Positions 9,076 through 17,655 of a stretch of DNA of 61,090 nt are shown one piece after another (position 1 is the stretch's first letter; each line of letters begins with the position of its first letter). Source of the DNA: PALSA-1196 sp036833805 (GTDB taxonomy: Bacteria; Pseudomonadota; Gammaproteobacteria; Steroidobacterales; Steroidobacteraceae); contig DAITPA010000005.1 of NCBI GenBank assembly GCA_036833805.1, positions 1-61,090 on the forward strand. Direction: 5' to 3'. The notes under the pieces were generated by a model. It was given only the letters and a program-made list of their open reading frames with translations, searched no databases and was not told the origin of the DNA. Made by a program: the position numbers and the translations under genes.

Positions 9076-9076
9076 T

Positions 9077-9469
9077 ATGGATGAACCTCTGGAAACGGTG
9101 ATTCACAGAATCCGCGTCGATGTCGAGACGAGCTACCTTGATGAGCAGTCCGAGCCGCGCGAGAGCCGCTACGTGTTCTCGTACACCATCACCATTCAGA
9201 ACGAAGGCCACGTACCCGCGCGGCTCCTCACACGGCACTGGCTTATCACCGATGCGAACGGCAAGGTGCAGGAAGTGCGCGGCGACGGCGTCGTCGGCGA
9301 ACAGCCGTACCTTAAGCCCGGGCAGGGCTTTCGCTACTCGAGCGGCGCCGTGATCGAAACCCCGGTAGGTGCGATGCAGGGCAGCTATCAGATGCTGAGC
9401 GACGACGGACAGCGTTTCGATGCCTCGATTCCGCCGTTCCGGCTCGCCATGCCGGGTGTCCTGCAGTAG
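9077..9469 (+). CDS. apaG: ApaG domain protein
   Basis: A 130-residue immunoglobulin-fold protein (ApaG/DUF525). The core YVFSYTITIQNEG, RHWLITDANGK, VRGDGVVGEQPYLKPG and GAMQGSYQM are the conserved family blocks. The biochemical role is uncertain; association with apaH and rsmA is conserved in Gammaproteobacteria. ATG 9077 has GGGAAG about 6 bases upstream and follows the usp stop by one base. Confidence 0.95.
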   Translation: MDEPLETVIHRIRVDVETSYLDEQSEPRESRYVFSYTITIQNEGHVPARLLTRHWLITDANGKVQEVRGDGVVGEQPYLKPGQGFRYSSGAVIETPVGAMQGSYQMLSDDGQRFDASIPPFRLAMPGVLQ

Positions 9470-9476
9470 CGAGCGC

Positions 9477-10313
9477 TTGGCACGCTACGCCATCGGCGAC
9501 GTGCAAGGCTGCTACGCCGAGCTGCGCGCGCTCGTCGCTCGAGTGAACTTTTCAGCAGATCGGGACCAGCTGTGGTTCGTCGGCGATCTCGTCAATCGCG
9601 GTCCACAATCCTTAGAGGTGCTGCGCTACGTGCGCGCACTCGGCGACAACGCTGTCGTCGTGCTCGGCAATCACGACCTGCACCTCCTCGCGCTCGCCCA
9701 CGATCGGCGCCACAAGCACCGTTCGAGCGACACGCTGGATGCAGTATTTGACGCCCCCGACCGCGAGGCGATTCTCGATTGGTTGCTGCGCCGGCCGCTT
9801 GCGCATTTCGATGCGGCGCACGGTGACTTGATGGTGCACGCGGGCGTCGTGCCGCAATGGAACGCAGCGTTGATCCTCGAGCTTGCGGGCGAGGTCGGCG
9901 CGGCGCTCGCGCACGACGCGGTTGACTTCCTCGAGCGGATGTACGGCGACCGCCCGGACCGCTGGAGCGATGAGCTACGCGGCATGGATCGACTGCGCTT
10001 CGCGATCAATGCGCTCACGCGCATGCGGCTATGTACCGACGATGGGCGTATTGATCTGAAAATGAAAGGTCCGCCGAAGGAAGCTCGGCATCCCTACAAA
10101 CCCTGGTTTGAGCATGAAGCGCGCCGCACCCGCGACGTGCGCGTGATCTTCGGACACTGGTCCGCATTGGGCCTCATTCAGGCGCACGGTGTCGTGGGAC
10201 TCGACAGTGGCTGCGTGTGGGGAGGCGCACTCACCGCACTTGATCTGGATGGGCAGGCTCCCGCCGTCTCTGAGCCGTGCGCGCGCGTCAGCGCGCACTC
10301 CAGCGAACAGTGA
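9477..10313 (+). CDS. apaH: Symmetrical bis(5'-nucleosyl)-tetraphosphatase ApaH
   Basis: A 278-residue metallophosphatase that splits Ap4A symmetrically into two ADP and removes Np4-type RNA caps. The calcineurin-like motifs are intact: GDVQGC near the N-terminus, GDLVNRG, GNHDLH, and the late FGHWSA. The start is TTG 9477, giving a protein whose N-terminus aligns with E. coli ApaH (second residue Ala, 280 residues); GTG 9456 is a possible alternative and would overlap apaG. The 3' end overlaps the convergent lipoprotein gene by 26 bases. Confidence 0.93.
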   Translation: MARYAIGDVQGCYAELRALVARVNFSADRDQLWFVGDLVNRGPQSLEVLRYVRALGDNAVVVLGNHDLHLLALAHDRRHKHRSSDTLDAVFDAPDREAILDWLLRRPLAHFDAAHGDLMVHAGVVPQWNAALILELAGEVGAALAHDAVDFLERMYGDRPDRWSDELRGMDRLRFAINALTRMRLCTDDGRIDLKMKGPPKEARHPYKPWFEHEARRTRDVRVIFGHWSALGLIQAHGVVGLDSGCVWGGALTALDLDGQAPAVSEPCARVSAHSSEQ

Positions 10314-10746
10314 TCTGCGCGGTCGTCGGCGTATAGACGCCCGGTACGAGTTCCAGATCGATCGGCTGTCCGCCCTCCTGGGCGACGGGAATGATCATGC
10401 GTTGCTCGCCGCTCACTTCGAGCGCGCCGATCGACCCAGGCGTCACTCGAAATGCCAGGCGCACCGGCCACTGCGTTCCGGTACGCGGCGTCAACACGAG
10501 ACTCCCCTCTGTCGCCGCCTCGTGCAGGTCGACAAGCAGCGTGTTGCGCTTCCAATATTGGGGATAGGCGACCGCTGTGCCGTTACTCCCCATCTCGACG
10601 AGCTCATTGACGGCTGTCGGCGCGACCGGGGCCTTGTGGCTCCAGGGCCAATGCACAGCGGAGACGTGACTGCAGCCTGCGACGAGCACGACTGTGCCCA
10701 TGAACCCAGCTAATCCGAGCCGATTGCGCCGATTTAAAGCCGCCAT
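10288..10746 (-). CDS. Small putative lipoprotein of unknown function
   Basis: A 152-residue protein with a basic N-terminus, a hydrophobic segment and a lipobox-like VAGC (Cys near residue 25), so it is probably exported and lipid-anchored. The mature part contains no motif I recognise; it looks beta-rich. It is convergent with apaH and divergent from haaO, with about 56 bases between its start and that of haaO. Confidence 0.7.
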   Translation of the reverse strand: MAALNRRNRLGLAGFMGTVVLVAGCSHVSAVHWPWSHKAPVAPTAVNELVEMGSNGTAVAYPQYWKRNTLLVDLHEAATEGSLVLTPRTGTQWPVRLAFRVTPGSIGALEVSGEQRMIIPVAQEGGQPIDLELVPGVYTPTTAQITVRWSAR

Positions 10747-10802
10747 AACAGAACTCCCCCACTCTTGCGTACCATACGCCGATCACCTTCGGGACACACC
10801 CC

Positions 10803-11333
10803 ATGCCATCTCTGCAGCCGCTCAACCTCAAACGCTGGATCGACGAGCACCGCGCGCTCCTGAAGCCGCCGGTCGGCAACAAGCGCATTTTCCGCGACAG
10901 TGAGTTCATCATCATGGTCGTCGGCGGCCCGAACACGCGCCGCGACTACCACGTCGATCCGGCCGAGGAGTTCTTCTACCAGCTAGAAGGCGACATCCTC
11001 CTTAAGACCATGCAGGACGGCCGCAGCGCAGCTGTGCCGATACGCGCCGGAGAGATCCTGCTTTTGCCGCCGCGCGTACCGCACTCGCCGCAGCGCGGCG
11101 TCGATACGGTCGGGCTTGTGATCGAGCGCGAACGGCGCGCGGGCGAGCTTGACGGCTTTCAGTGGTACTGCGAGCGCTGCGGGAATCTCCTGTACGAAGA
11201 GTTCATCGCACTCACCGACATCGAACAGGATCTGCCGGCGCTATTCGAGCGCTTTTGGGCAAGCGCCGAGCGGCGCACCTGTGACAGCTGCGGCACGCTC
11301 ATGCAACGGCCGGTCAGCATCGAGCGCACTTGA
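10803..11333 (+). CDS. haaO: 3-hydroxyanthranilate 3,4-dioxygenase
   Basis: A 176-residue cupin that opens the ring of 3-hydroxyanthranilate to 2-amino-3-carboxymuconate semialdehyde, the precursor of quinolinate. The Fe(II) ligands are visible as H50, E56 and H94 (RRDYHVDPAEEF and RVPHSP), and the rubredoxin-like second metal site of bacterial enzymes as C123/C126 and C160/C163. It is first in a tight run with kynU (3-base gap) and kmo (4-base overlap). The three enzymes make a consecutive route: kynurenine to 3-hydroxykynurenine (Kmo), to 3-hydroxyanthranilate (KynU), to the semialdehyde (HaaO). Confidence 0.95.
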   Translation: MPSLQPLNLKRWIDEHRALLKPPVGNKRIFRDSEFIIMVVGGPNTRRDYHVDPAEEFFYQLEGDILLKTMQDGRSAAVPIRAGEILLLPPRVPHSPQRGVDTVGLVIERERRAGELDGFQWYCERCGNLLYEEFIALTDIEQDLPALFERFWASAERRTCDSCGTLMQRPVSIERT

Positions 11334-11336
11334 GCC

Positions 11337-12605
11337 ATGGCCTTCGAAGCAACTCTAGCGTGCGCGCACCGTCTGGATGAGGCAGATGTGCTCAGCGATT
11401 TTCGCGCGCGTTTCGAGCTGCCGCAAGGCGCCGACGGCAAGCCCCTTATCTATCTTTGCGGCCATTCGCTCGGTCTCATGCCGCGCGCGGCGCGCGCGCT
11501 CGTGATGCAAGAACTCGACGACTGGGGCGCCTTGGGCGCGCGTGGCCACGAATCGGCGCAGCGTCCATGGATTCCCTATCACGAGAACCTGACTGCGGGT
11601 CTCGCCGAGCTCACTGGCGCGGCACCGCAGGAAGTGGTGGCGATGAATTCGCTCACCGTCAACTTGCACTTGATGCTGGCCACCTTCTACCGGCCGCGCG
11701 GCAAGCGCAGGAAAATACTCATCGAGGCAGGCGCATTTCCGTCCGATCGGCACGCAATCGCCTCGCAGCTCAAATGGCACGGCTTCGATGCACAGGATTC
11801 CTTGATTGAGCTTGCGCCCGCGGCGCTTGAGGAGTCGGTGTCGGAAGAGGAAATCGAAGGCGCCCTTCAACACCTCGGCTCCGAGATCGCCCTCGTGCTT
11901 TGGCCCGGCGTGCAATACCGTACCGGACAAGCTTTCGACCTTACGCGTATCGCCCGCGCCGCGCGCCGTGCGCGCTGCCTGGTCGGCTTTGATCTCGCCC
12001 ATTCGATCGGCAATGTGGAGTTGGCTCTCAGTCGCTCGGGGGCTGACTTTGCAGTCTGGTGCAACTACAAGTATTTGAATGCGGGCCCCGGTGCGATCGG
12101 CGGTTGCTTCATTCACGAGCGGCACTTGGGCGCGATGGTGCCGCCGCATCTTACCGGCTGGTGGGGCCACGAGGCTGCGACGCGCTTCCTCATGCGCCCG
12201 CAGTTTCGCGCCGCCGCAGGCGCCGCCGGCTGGCAGCTCAGCAATCCGCCCATTCTGTCGTCGGCGCCGCTCATCGCCTCGCTCGCGATCTTCGCCGCAG
12301 CGCGCCTCGAGCGGCTGCGAGCCAAATCGATCGCGCTAACAGGGTTTCTCGAATACCTCATCGACGGGCTGACGCCAGCAGTACGGATCATCACCCCGCG
12401 GGAGCCGGCGCAGCGCGGCTGCCAGCTCTCATTCCGAGTGCCAGGCGGTCGCCGCATCTTTGAACGCTTGAGTGCTGCGGGCGTGGTCTGCGACTGGCGC
12501 GAGCCTGACACTCTGCGCGTCGCTCCGGTGCCGCTCTACAACCGCTTCGAGGATGTCTGGCTCTTCAGTAAGCTCCTGGCGCAGGCGTTGGGAAGGCAAG
12601 CTTGA
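11337..12605 (+). CDS. kynU: Kynureninase
   Basis: A 422-residue PLP enzyme that cleaves (3-hydroxy)kynurenine to (3-hydroxy)anthranilate and alanine. The family blocks YLCGHSLGLMP, NSLTVNLHLM, GFDLAHSIGN and the PLP lysine in WCNYKYLNAGPGAIGG (K245) are present. The length matches the proteobacterial family. Its last bases overlap the kmo start (TTGA), implying translational coupling. With kmo present the likely substrate is 3-hydroxykynurenine. Confidence 0.95.
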   Translation: MAFEATLACAHRLDEADVLSDFRARFELPQGADGKPLIYLCGHSLGLMPRAARALVMQELDDWGALGARGHESAQRPWIPYHENLTAGLAELTGAAPQEVVAMNSLTVNLHLMLATFYRPRGKRRKILIEAGAFPSDRHAIASQLKWHGFDAQDSLIELAPAALEESVSEEEIEGALQHLGSEIALVLWPGVQYRTGQAFDLTRIARAARRARCLVGFDLAHSIGNVELALSRSGADFAVWCNYKYLNAGPGAIGGCFIHERHLGAMVPPHLTGWWGHEAATRFLMRPQFRAAAGAAGWQLSNPPILSSAPLIASLAIFAAARLERLRAKSIALTGFLEYLIDGLTPAVRIITPREPAQRGCQLSFRVPGGRRIFERLSAAGVVCDWREPDTLRVAPVPLYNRFEDVWLFSKLLAQALGRQA

Positions 12606-13939
12606 GGCCAACGCCGGGACAGCCGCTCAACATCGTCGGCGCGGGGCTTGCTGGTTCCCTGCTTGCCCTGTTGCTTGCGCGGCGCGGATTCGCCGTCACT
12701 TTGTATGACCGCGGCGCCGATCCTCGTAGCGCCGTTGCTGCCGCCGGTCGCTCCATTAATCTTGCGCTCGCCGCGCGCGGCATCCGAGCGCTTGAGCGCG
12801 CGGGTGTCCTGCAGGACATCAAGCCGCACTTGATCGCGATGCGCGGGCGCATGGTGCACGATCGATCCGGCCAGTGCGCGCTGCAGCCCTACGGTCAGAA
12901 GGCGGGGGAAGTCATCTACTCCGTCGGCCGGGCCGCGCTCAACGTAAGCTTGCTTGAAAGCGCGGCACGCCATCTTGAGGTCAACCTCAAATTCGGCCAT
13001 ACGTGTCTTGCGGCAAGTCTGGATGCGGATGTGCTGACGTTTCGGGACCTCGCTTCCGGCTTGACCTATGAGACGCGCCTCACGTCCACGATTGCCACGG
13101 ATGGCGCGGGCTCGTCAGTGCGCGGCAGCCTTGCAGCCGCGCACGCGGTGAGCGTGCGCGAAGCGCTTCTCGAACACGATTACAAGGAACTTACGCTTCC
13201 CGCGCAGCAGAACCGGCACGCGCTCGAACCTCACGCCCTGCACATCTGGCCGCGCGGCGACTTCATGCTGATCGCGTTGCCCAATACCGACGGCAGTTTC
13301 ACCGCAACTCTTTTCCTGCCGCGCACAGGTCGAGCAAGCTTTGACGCACTCACGACGCCCGCGCGCATAGAAGAGTTCTTCGTGCGCGAGTTTCCAGACG
13401 CCGCAGGTCTCATGCCGGATCTCGTTGCAGAATTCACCCGCCATCCCCGCGGGCTCTTGGGCACCGTGCACAGCGCGCCTTGGCACGTCGCTGGCCGCGT
13501 GCTGCTGCTCGGCGATGCCGCGCATGCCATCGTGCCGTTCCACGGTCAAGGCATGAATGCAGCGTTTGAAGATTGCCTGGTGTTCGATGACCTCGTGGAT
13601 GAGCACGACGAGTGGGCATCACTGTTTGAGGACTTCGAGCGGCGGCGGCGGCCGAATGCTGAGGCCATTGCGCAGATGTCTCTCGAAAATTATGTAGAGA
13701 TGCGCGATACCGTCCTCGATCCAACATTCAAACGCCATCAGGAGCTCGCGCTTGAACTCGAGCGCAGGTTCCCGGATCGCTTCATCCCTCGCTACTCAAT
13801 GGTGATGTTCCACCCGGAAATTTCCTACGCCGAAGCGCTGCGGCGCGGCGGCGTGCAAGCCGGCATCGTCGCGGAGATCGACCATTATCCCGAGCGCGCC
13901 GCAGCGCTAATCCATGAACGCCTGCCGCCTCTGCGTTAG
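12602..13939 (+). CDS. kmo: Kynurenine 3-monooxygenase
   Basis: A 445-residue FAD monooxygenase that hydroxylates kynurenine using NADPH and O2. The N-terminal Rossmann motif IVGAGLAGSLLALLLARRGF (about 11-30), the middle GRS.NLALAARG substrate region and the second FAD motif LLLGDAAHAIVPFHGQGMN (about 301-319) are intact. The start is TTG 12602 overlapping the kynU stop; no other plausible start exists before the FAD motif. No tryptophan dioxygenase, kynurenine formamidase or nadC is in the window, so the kynurenine source must be encoded elsewhere. It converges on folA with 12 bases between. Confidence 0.95.
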   Translation: MRPTPGQPLNIVGAGLAGSLLALLLARRGFAVTLYDRGADPRSAVAAAGRSINLALAARGIRALERAGVLQDIKPHLIAMRGRMVHDRSGQCALQPYGQKAGEVIYSVGRAALNVSLLESAARHLEVNLKFGHTCLAASLDADVLTFRDLASGLTYETRLTSTIATDGAGSSVRGSLAAAHAVSVREALLEHDYKELTLPAQQNRHALEPHALHIWPRGDFMLIALPNTDGSFTATLFLPRTGRASFDALTTPARIEEFFVREFPDAAGLMPDLVAEFTRHPRGLLGTVHSAPWHVAGRVLLLGDAAHAIVPFHGQGMNAAFEDCLVFDDLVDEHDEWASLFEDFERRRRPNAEAIAQMSLENYVEMRDTVLDPTFKRHQELALELERRFPDRFIPRYSMVMFHPEISYAEALRRGGVQAGIVAEIDHYPERAAALIHERLPPLR

Positions 13940-13951
13940 AAAGCGGCCGCT

Positions 13952-14470
13952 TCAGGGCTCACGGCGCGCAAGCGTACGGAATGTCATCGCATGCTCGTGA
14001 CGCGCATCGGCCGCATGCGCACTCTGTTCAACTTCATGCCACTCGCCCTCCGCGAGTGCGGGGAACACCGTGTCTCCGGGTATATCGGCGTGAATGTCGG
14101 TGAGATAGATCTGGCGCGTAAGCGGCATCACGAGCTGAAAGAGCTCAGCACCACCAATGACTACGAGCTCGGCACAGCCGCGCACATGCTCGAGCGCCTC
14201 CTCGAGGCTATGCACGGCAACCGCACCTGAGGCACGCCATGACCTATCGCGCGTAAGCACGAGATTGACGCGTCCGGGAAGCGCTCGCCCGATCGACTCA
14301 AAGGTGCGGCGGCCCATCAATATGGGCTTGCCCATGGTCAGCGACTTGAACCGTTGCAAATCAGCCGGTAAGTGCCAGGGCAGCGCGTTATCCTGTCCGA
14401 TTACGCCGTTCGCAGCCCGCGCCACCATGAGGCTAATCGACGGGCGGTTCGCCCTGCCCTGCGGGGTCAT
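13952..14470 (-). CDS. folA: Dihydrofolate reductase
   Basis: A 172-residue enzyme reducing dihydrofolate to tetrahydrofolate with NADPH. The motifs GVIGQDNALPWHLPADLQRFK (catalytic Asp at D37), KPILMGRRTFESIGRALPGR and VIGGAELFQL are those of bacterial FolA. The start ATG 14470 overlaps the stop of kup by four bases. It is the last gene of the lgt-thyA-SET-kup-folA run; it works with thyA upstream, which produces the dihydrofolate it recycles. Confidence 0.95.
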   Translation of the reverse strand: MTPQGRANRPSISLMVARAANGVIGQDNALPWHLPADLQRFKSLTMGKPILMGRRTFESIGRALPGRVNLVLTRDRSWRASGAVAVHSLEEALEHVRGCAELVVIGGAELFQLVMPLTRQIYLTDIHADIPGDTVFPALAEGEWHEVEQSAHAADARHEHAMTFRTLARREP

Positions 14471-16314
14471 ACTTCCACAGCGGTCGTCAGAATGACAAGC
14501 CCGCGCGAGGGCATGCGGAAAAATTCGGCGGCCTGGGTACTGCGCCGCTGCATGCGCGCGAACAGCCGCCGCTCGATTCCCGGCAGCCCCGGCCGCGGCC
14601 GCGCGCGCACGACATGTTGGCCGACGAAGAACGAACAATCTTCTATGAAGACGCGCAAGCCGCGGACGCGGCAGGCCTTCAGCGCGTCGCCAACAGCGGG
14701 CGTTTCCATGAAGCCAAAGAATGCGGTCACGGCCCACAACCCGGGCAGCAGCTCCTCGACGCGCACGCGGTCGGCGGGATCCTGACGCGGCGTACGTGTG
14801 ATCTCTATATTAAGCACGAGAATGCGTTGATGCGCGACGTGGTTGTGTTCAAGGTTACGAATAAGGGCAGACGGCACAATGTCCGCGTCGCTTGCGAGGA
14901 ACACTCCGGTTCCCGGCACTCGCTGCACGTCCTTGAGCAGTTTGCCGAGATCTGAGCGCGGCAGCGCCATGCGCGAAAGCGCGGCACGCAAATGCATGCG
15001 ACCGTTGCGCCAGGTCGAGAAGACGCCGAACAACATGGCACCGAGCGTGAGCGGGATCCATCCGCCGTGATTGATCTTCGTCAGATTGCCGGCCAGGAAA
15101 ACACAGTCGGTAATGAGAAAAAGGCCAAACAGCGTCGCGACCGTCCATTTCGGCCAACTCCATTGCTTCATCGCAACGAACGCTCCCAGAACAGTCGTGA
15201 CGATCATCGTACCGACGACCGCGACGCCATAGGCGTTCGCCAACGCATCGGAGGAACCGAAGCCTATGACGAAAGCCGTCACAGCGATGAACAACAGCCC
15301 GTTGATCACCGGCACATAGATCTGGCCAAGCTCATGCGCCGAAGTCTGCAAGACACGCATGCGCGGCAAAAGATCAAGCTGCACGGCCTGCCGTGCTACC
15401 GAGAACGCTCCAGAAATCACCGCCTGCGAGGCGATGACGGTGGCGGCGGTGGCGAGCGCCAGCATGAACGGCAGCATCCCTGACGGCACCAGCACATAAA
15501 GCGGGTGGTCGACAAATTTATCGGCTGCAAGCATTAGAGCGCCTTGCCCGTAATAGTTGAGCAACAGCGCCGGCCACACGAGAAAAAACCAGGCAATTCG
15601 CACCGGGGCCTTGCCGAAGTGTCCCATGTCCGCGTACAAGGCCTCGCCGCCGGTGAGCGCCAGGAACACTGCGCCCAGAATCGCGAGCGCCACGGCGGGT
15701 TGATGCACGAGAAGCGCTATGCCGAAGCGTGGATCGACAGCCGCAAGAACTTCAGGGTGGTGCGCGATAGATGCAGCGCCCGAAGCCGCCAATACCACGA
15801 ACCACAGGACCATGATGGGTCCGAAAAGGCGCGCGACGCGTGCCGCTCCGCGCCTTTGTATCGCAAATAAGGCAGCGAGCACGCCGAGCGTAATGGGTAC
15901 CGTCGTGTGCGCAAGCGCGGGATCGACGAGTTCAAGCCCCTCGACCGCGCTCAGCACAGAGACCGCAGGCGTGATAAGCGCATCGCAGAAGAAGAGCGCG
16001 GTCCCCGCCAGGGCAAGCCCGATCAGTAGCTGGGAGCTGCGAGCTGCCGGGACCAAGCGCCGCTGCGCAAGAGCAAGCAGCGCAAGAATGCCGCCTTCTC
16101 CGTCGTTGTCGGCCCGCATCATGACGACGACATATTTGAGCGTCACCGAAATCAGAAGCGCCCAGAAGATGAGCGACAGCACGCCAAAAACCGCCGCGGC
16201 ACCATGCGACCCGGTCGCCTTCAAGGACAACTCGAAAGCGTAGATCGGACTCGTGCCGATGTCGCCGTAAACGATACCGGTAACGCCGATGAGCGCGGGG
16301 AGCGTGCGTTTCAC
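14467..16314 (-). CDS. kup: Low-affinity potassium transporter Kup
   Basis: A 615-residue inner-membrane K+/H+ symporter of the KUP family. The N-terminal GVTGIVYGDIGTSPIYAF signature is followed by about twelve hydrophobic segments up to about residue 450 and then a cytoplasmic domain containing the PRVPGTGVFL-type region (VQRVPGTGVFLAS). The length is close to E. coli Kup (622). It is placed between the SET gene (10 bases) and folA (overlap of 4). Confidence 0.93.
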   Translation of the reverse strand: MKRTLPALIGVTGIVYGDIGTSPIYAFELSLKATGSHGAAAVFGVLSLIFWALLISVTLKYVVVMMRADNDGEGGILALLALAQRRLVPAARSSQLLIGLALAGTALFFCDALITPAVSVLSAVEGLELVDPALAHTTVPITLGVLAALFAIQRRGAARVARLFGPIMVLWFVVLAASGAASIAHHPEVLAAVDPRFGIALLVHQPAVALAILGAVFLALTGGEALYADMGHFGKAPVRIAWFFLVWPALLLNYYGQGALMLAADKFVDHPLYVLVPSGMLPFMLALATAATVIASQAVISGAFSVARQAVQLDLLPRMRVLQTSAHELGQIYVPVINGLLFIAVTAFVIGFGSSDALANAYGVAVVGTMIVTTVLGAFVAMKQWSWPKWTVATLFGLFLITDCVFLAGNLTKINHGGWIPLTLGAMLFGVFSTWRNGRMHLRAALSRMALPRSDLGKLLKDVQRVPGTGVFLASDADIVPSALIRNLEHNHVAHQRILVLNIEITRTPRQDPADRVRVEELLPGLWAVTAFFGFMETPAVGDALKACRVRGLRVFIEDCSFFVGQHVVRARPRPGLPGIERRLFARMQRRSTQAAEFFRMPSRGLVILTTAVEV

Positions 16315-16324
16315 CGAGAACTGC

Positions 16325-16858
16325 TCATTTTCGGGCGCGTGATTTTACGATCGTGGAGTCTTTGCGTATCGGGCGCCTCTTCTTCGCCCGGCGCTTCGCC
16401 GGCCACAGCATGGTACCGCGGCAGGATTTTCCTCCACAGCGACAGGCGAACACCTCGTCGATATCTGTCGGATCGTCGTCGTCGCGCTGAATCTGGTAGT
16501 CGTAGGCGAGTTCCTCGCCTTGGGCTATGTTGCGGATCGCTTCGATGAACACCCGCCGCTCGTGCGTCACGGACTCGCAATTCGGGTCGCAGGCGTGGTT
16601 GATGAAACGCGCGTCGTTACCCTCCACTCCCGCATCGATCACGGTATTGCGGTCGACAATGAAAAGAAACGTATGATTGTCATCCTTATCTTTGTCGTCA
16701 TAGCGGCGATCCGCCTCTGCGTGCGAGACCCGCTCGCCAAGATATTCAACGACCCGCTGGCCCTTTCTGATCGCCCGCGTTGCGAACACGCCCAGTCCGT
16801 GCACCTTTGAGCGTCGCACTTTGATGAGCGGCGGCTTCTGCGCCTTCGTGGCTGCCAT
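16325..16858 (-). CDS. SET-domain lysine methyltransferase
   Basis: A 177-residue bacterial SET protein. The SET blocks are present: RRSKVHGLGVFA (15-26), EYLGE (38-42), the SAM/pseudoknot motif RFINHACDPNCES (84-96) and ELAYDY (116-121). A post-SET zinc motif C139-x-C141-x4-C146 follows, with C94 as the probable fourth ligand. The C-terminal tail is very basic (KRRAKKRR..). Eukaryotic homologues methylate histone lysines; the bacterial target is unknown. It sits two bases downstream of thyA and ten bases upstream of kup, so it is part of the operon rather than an isolated import. Confidence 0.9.
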   Translation of the reverse strand: MAATKAQKPPLIKVRRSKVHGLGVFATRAIRKGQRVVEYLGERVSHAEADRRYDDKDKDDNHTFLFIVDRNTVIDAGVEGNDARFINHACDPNCESVTHERRVFIEAIRNIAQGEELAYDYQIQRDDDDPTDIDEVFACRCGGKSCRGTMLWPAKRRAKKRRPIRKDSTIVKSRARK

Positions 16859-16860
16859 GA

Positions 16861-17655
16861 TTAGACGGCAACCGGCGCGGCAATGGCCGCATGATGCTGG
16901 TAGTTCACGAACTCAAAGTCCTCATACTGATAGTCGAATATCGTCGACGGACGACGGCGGATGAGAAGCTTCGGCGCGGGGCACGGCTGGCGCGCGAGCT
17001 GCGCATCGGCCTGCTCGAGGTGATTCACGTACAGGTGACAGTCACCGCCCGTCCAAATGAAATCCCCCGGTTCAAGATCGCATTGCTGCGCAAACATGTG
17101 CGTGAGCAAGGCGTAGGAGGCGATATTGAAGGGCACGCCCAAAAACAGGTCCGCGCTCCTCTGGTAGAGCTGGCAAGACAGGCGTTTGCCAGCCACATGA
17201 AACTGAAAGAATGCATGGCACGGCAGGAGTGCCATGCGGTCGAGCTCGCCGACGTTCCATGCGCTGACGATGATTCGCCGCGAGTCGGCGTTCTTGCGCA
17301 GGCTCTCAACCGCCTGCGCAATCTGGTCGATGGTGCGCCCATCGGGCGCGAGCCAGGCTCGCCATTGCTTGCCATAGACCGGCCCAAGCTCGCCCTGCGC
17401 GTCCGCCCACTCGTCCCAGATCGTTACGCCGTGCTCGTTGAGATAGGCAATGTTCGTATCGCCCCGCAAGAGCCATAGGAGCTCGTAGATCACCGAGCGC
17501 ACGTGGACCTTCTTGGTTGTGACCAGGGGGAAGCCCTGCGCGAGATCAAAGCGCAGCTGTCGGCCAAAAACCGAGAGCGTGCCGGTACCGGTGCGATCAT
17601 TTTTCCGGGCGCCCGCAGTGCGCACATCGCGCAGCAGCTCCAGATACGGTCTCAT
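16861..17655 (-). CDS. thyA: Thymidylate synthase ThyA
   Basis: A 264-residue enzyme that methylates dUMP to dTMP using methylenetetrahydrofolate. The catalytic cysteine is C146 in LLPCHAFFQF, matching the E. coli numbering, and the dUMP/folate-binding regions RTGTGTLSVFG, WDEWAD, YQRSADLFLGVPFNIASYALL and HLYVNHLEQ are present. The length equals E. coli ThyA (264). The ATG overlaps the lgt stop (TGATG arrangement). Confidence 0.97.
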   Translation of the reverse strand: MRPYLELLRDVRTAGARKNDRTGTGTLSVFGRQLRFDLAQGFPLVTTKKVHVRSVIYELLWLLRGDTNIAYLNEHGVTIWDEWADAQGELGPVYGKQWRAWLAPDGRTIDQIAQAVESLRKNADSRRIIVSAWNVGELDRMALLPCHAFFQFHVAGKRLSCQLYQRSADLFLGVPFNIASYALLTHMFAQQCDLEPGDFIWTGGDCHLYVNHLEQADAQLARQPCPAPKLLIRRRPSTIFDYQYEDFEFVNYQHHAAIAAPVAV

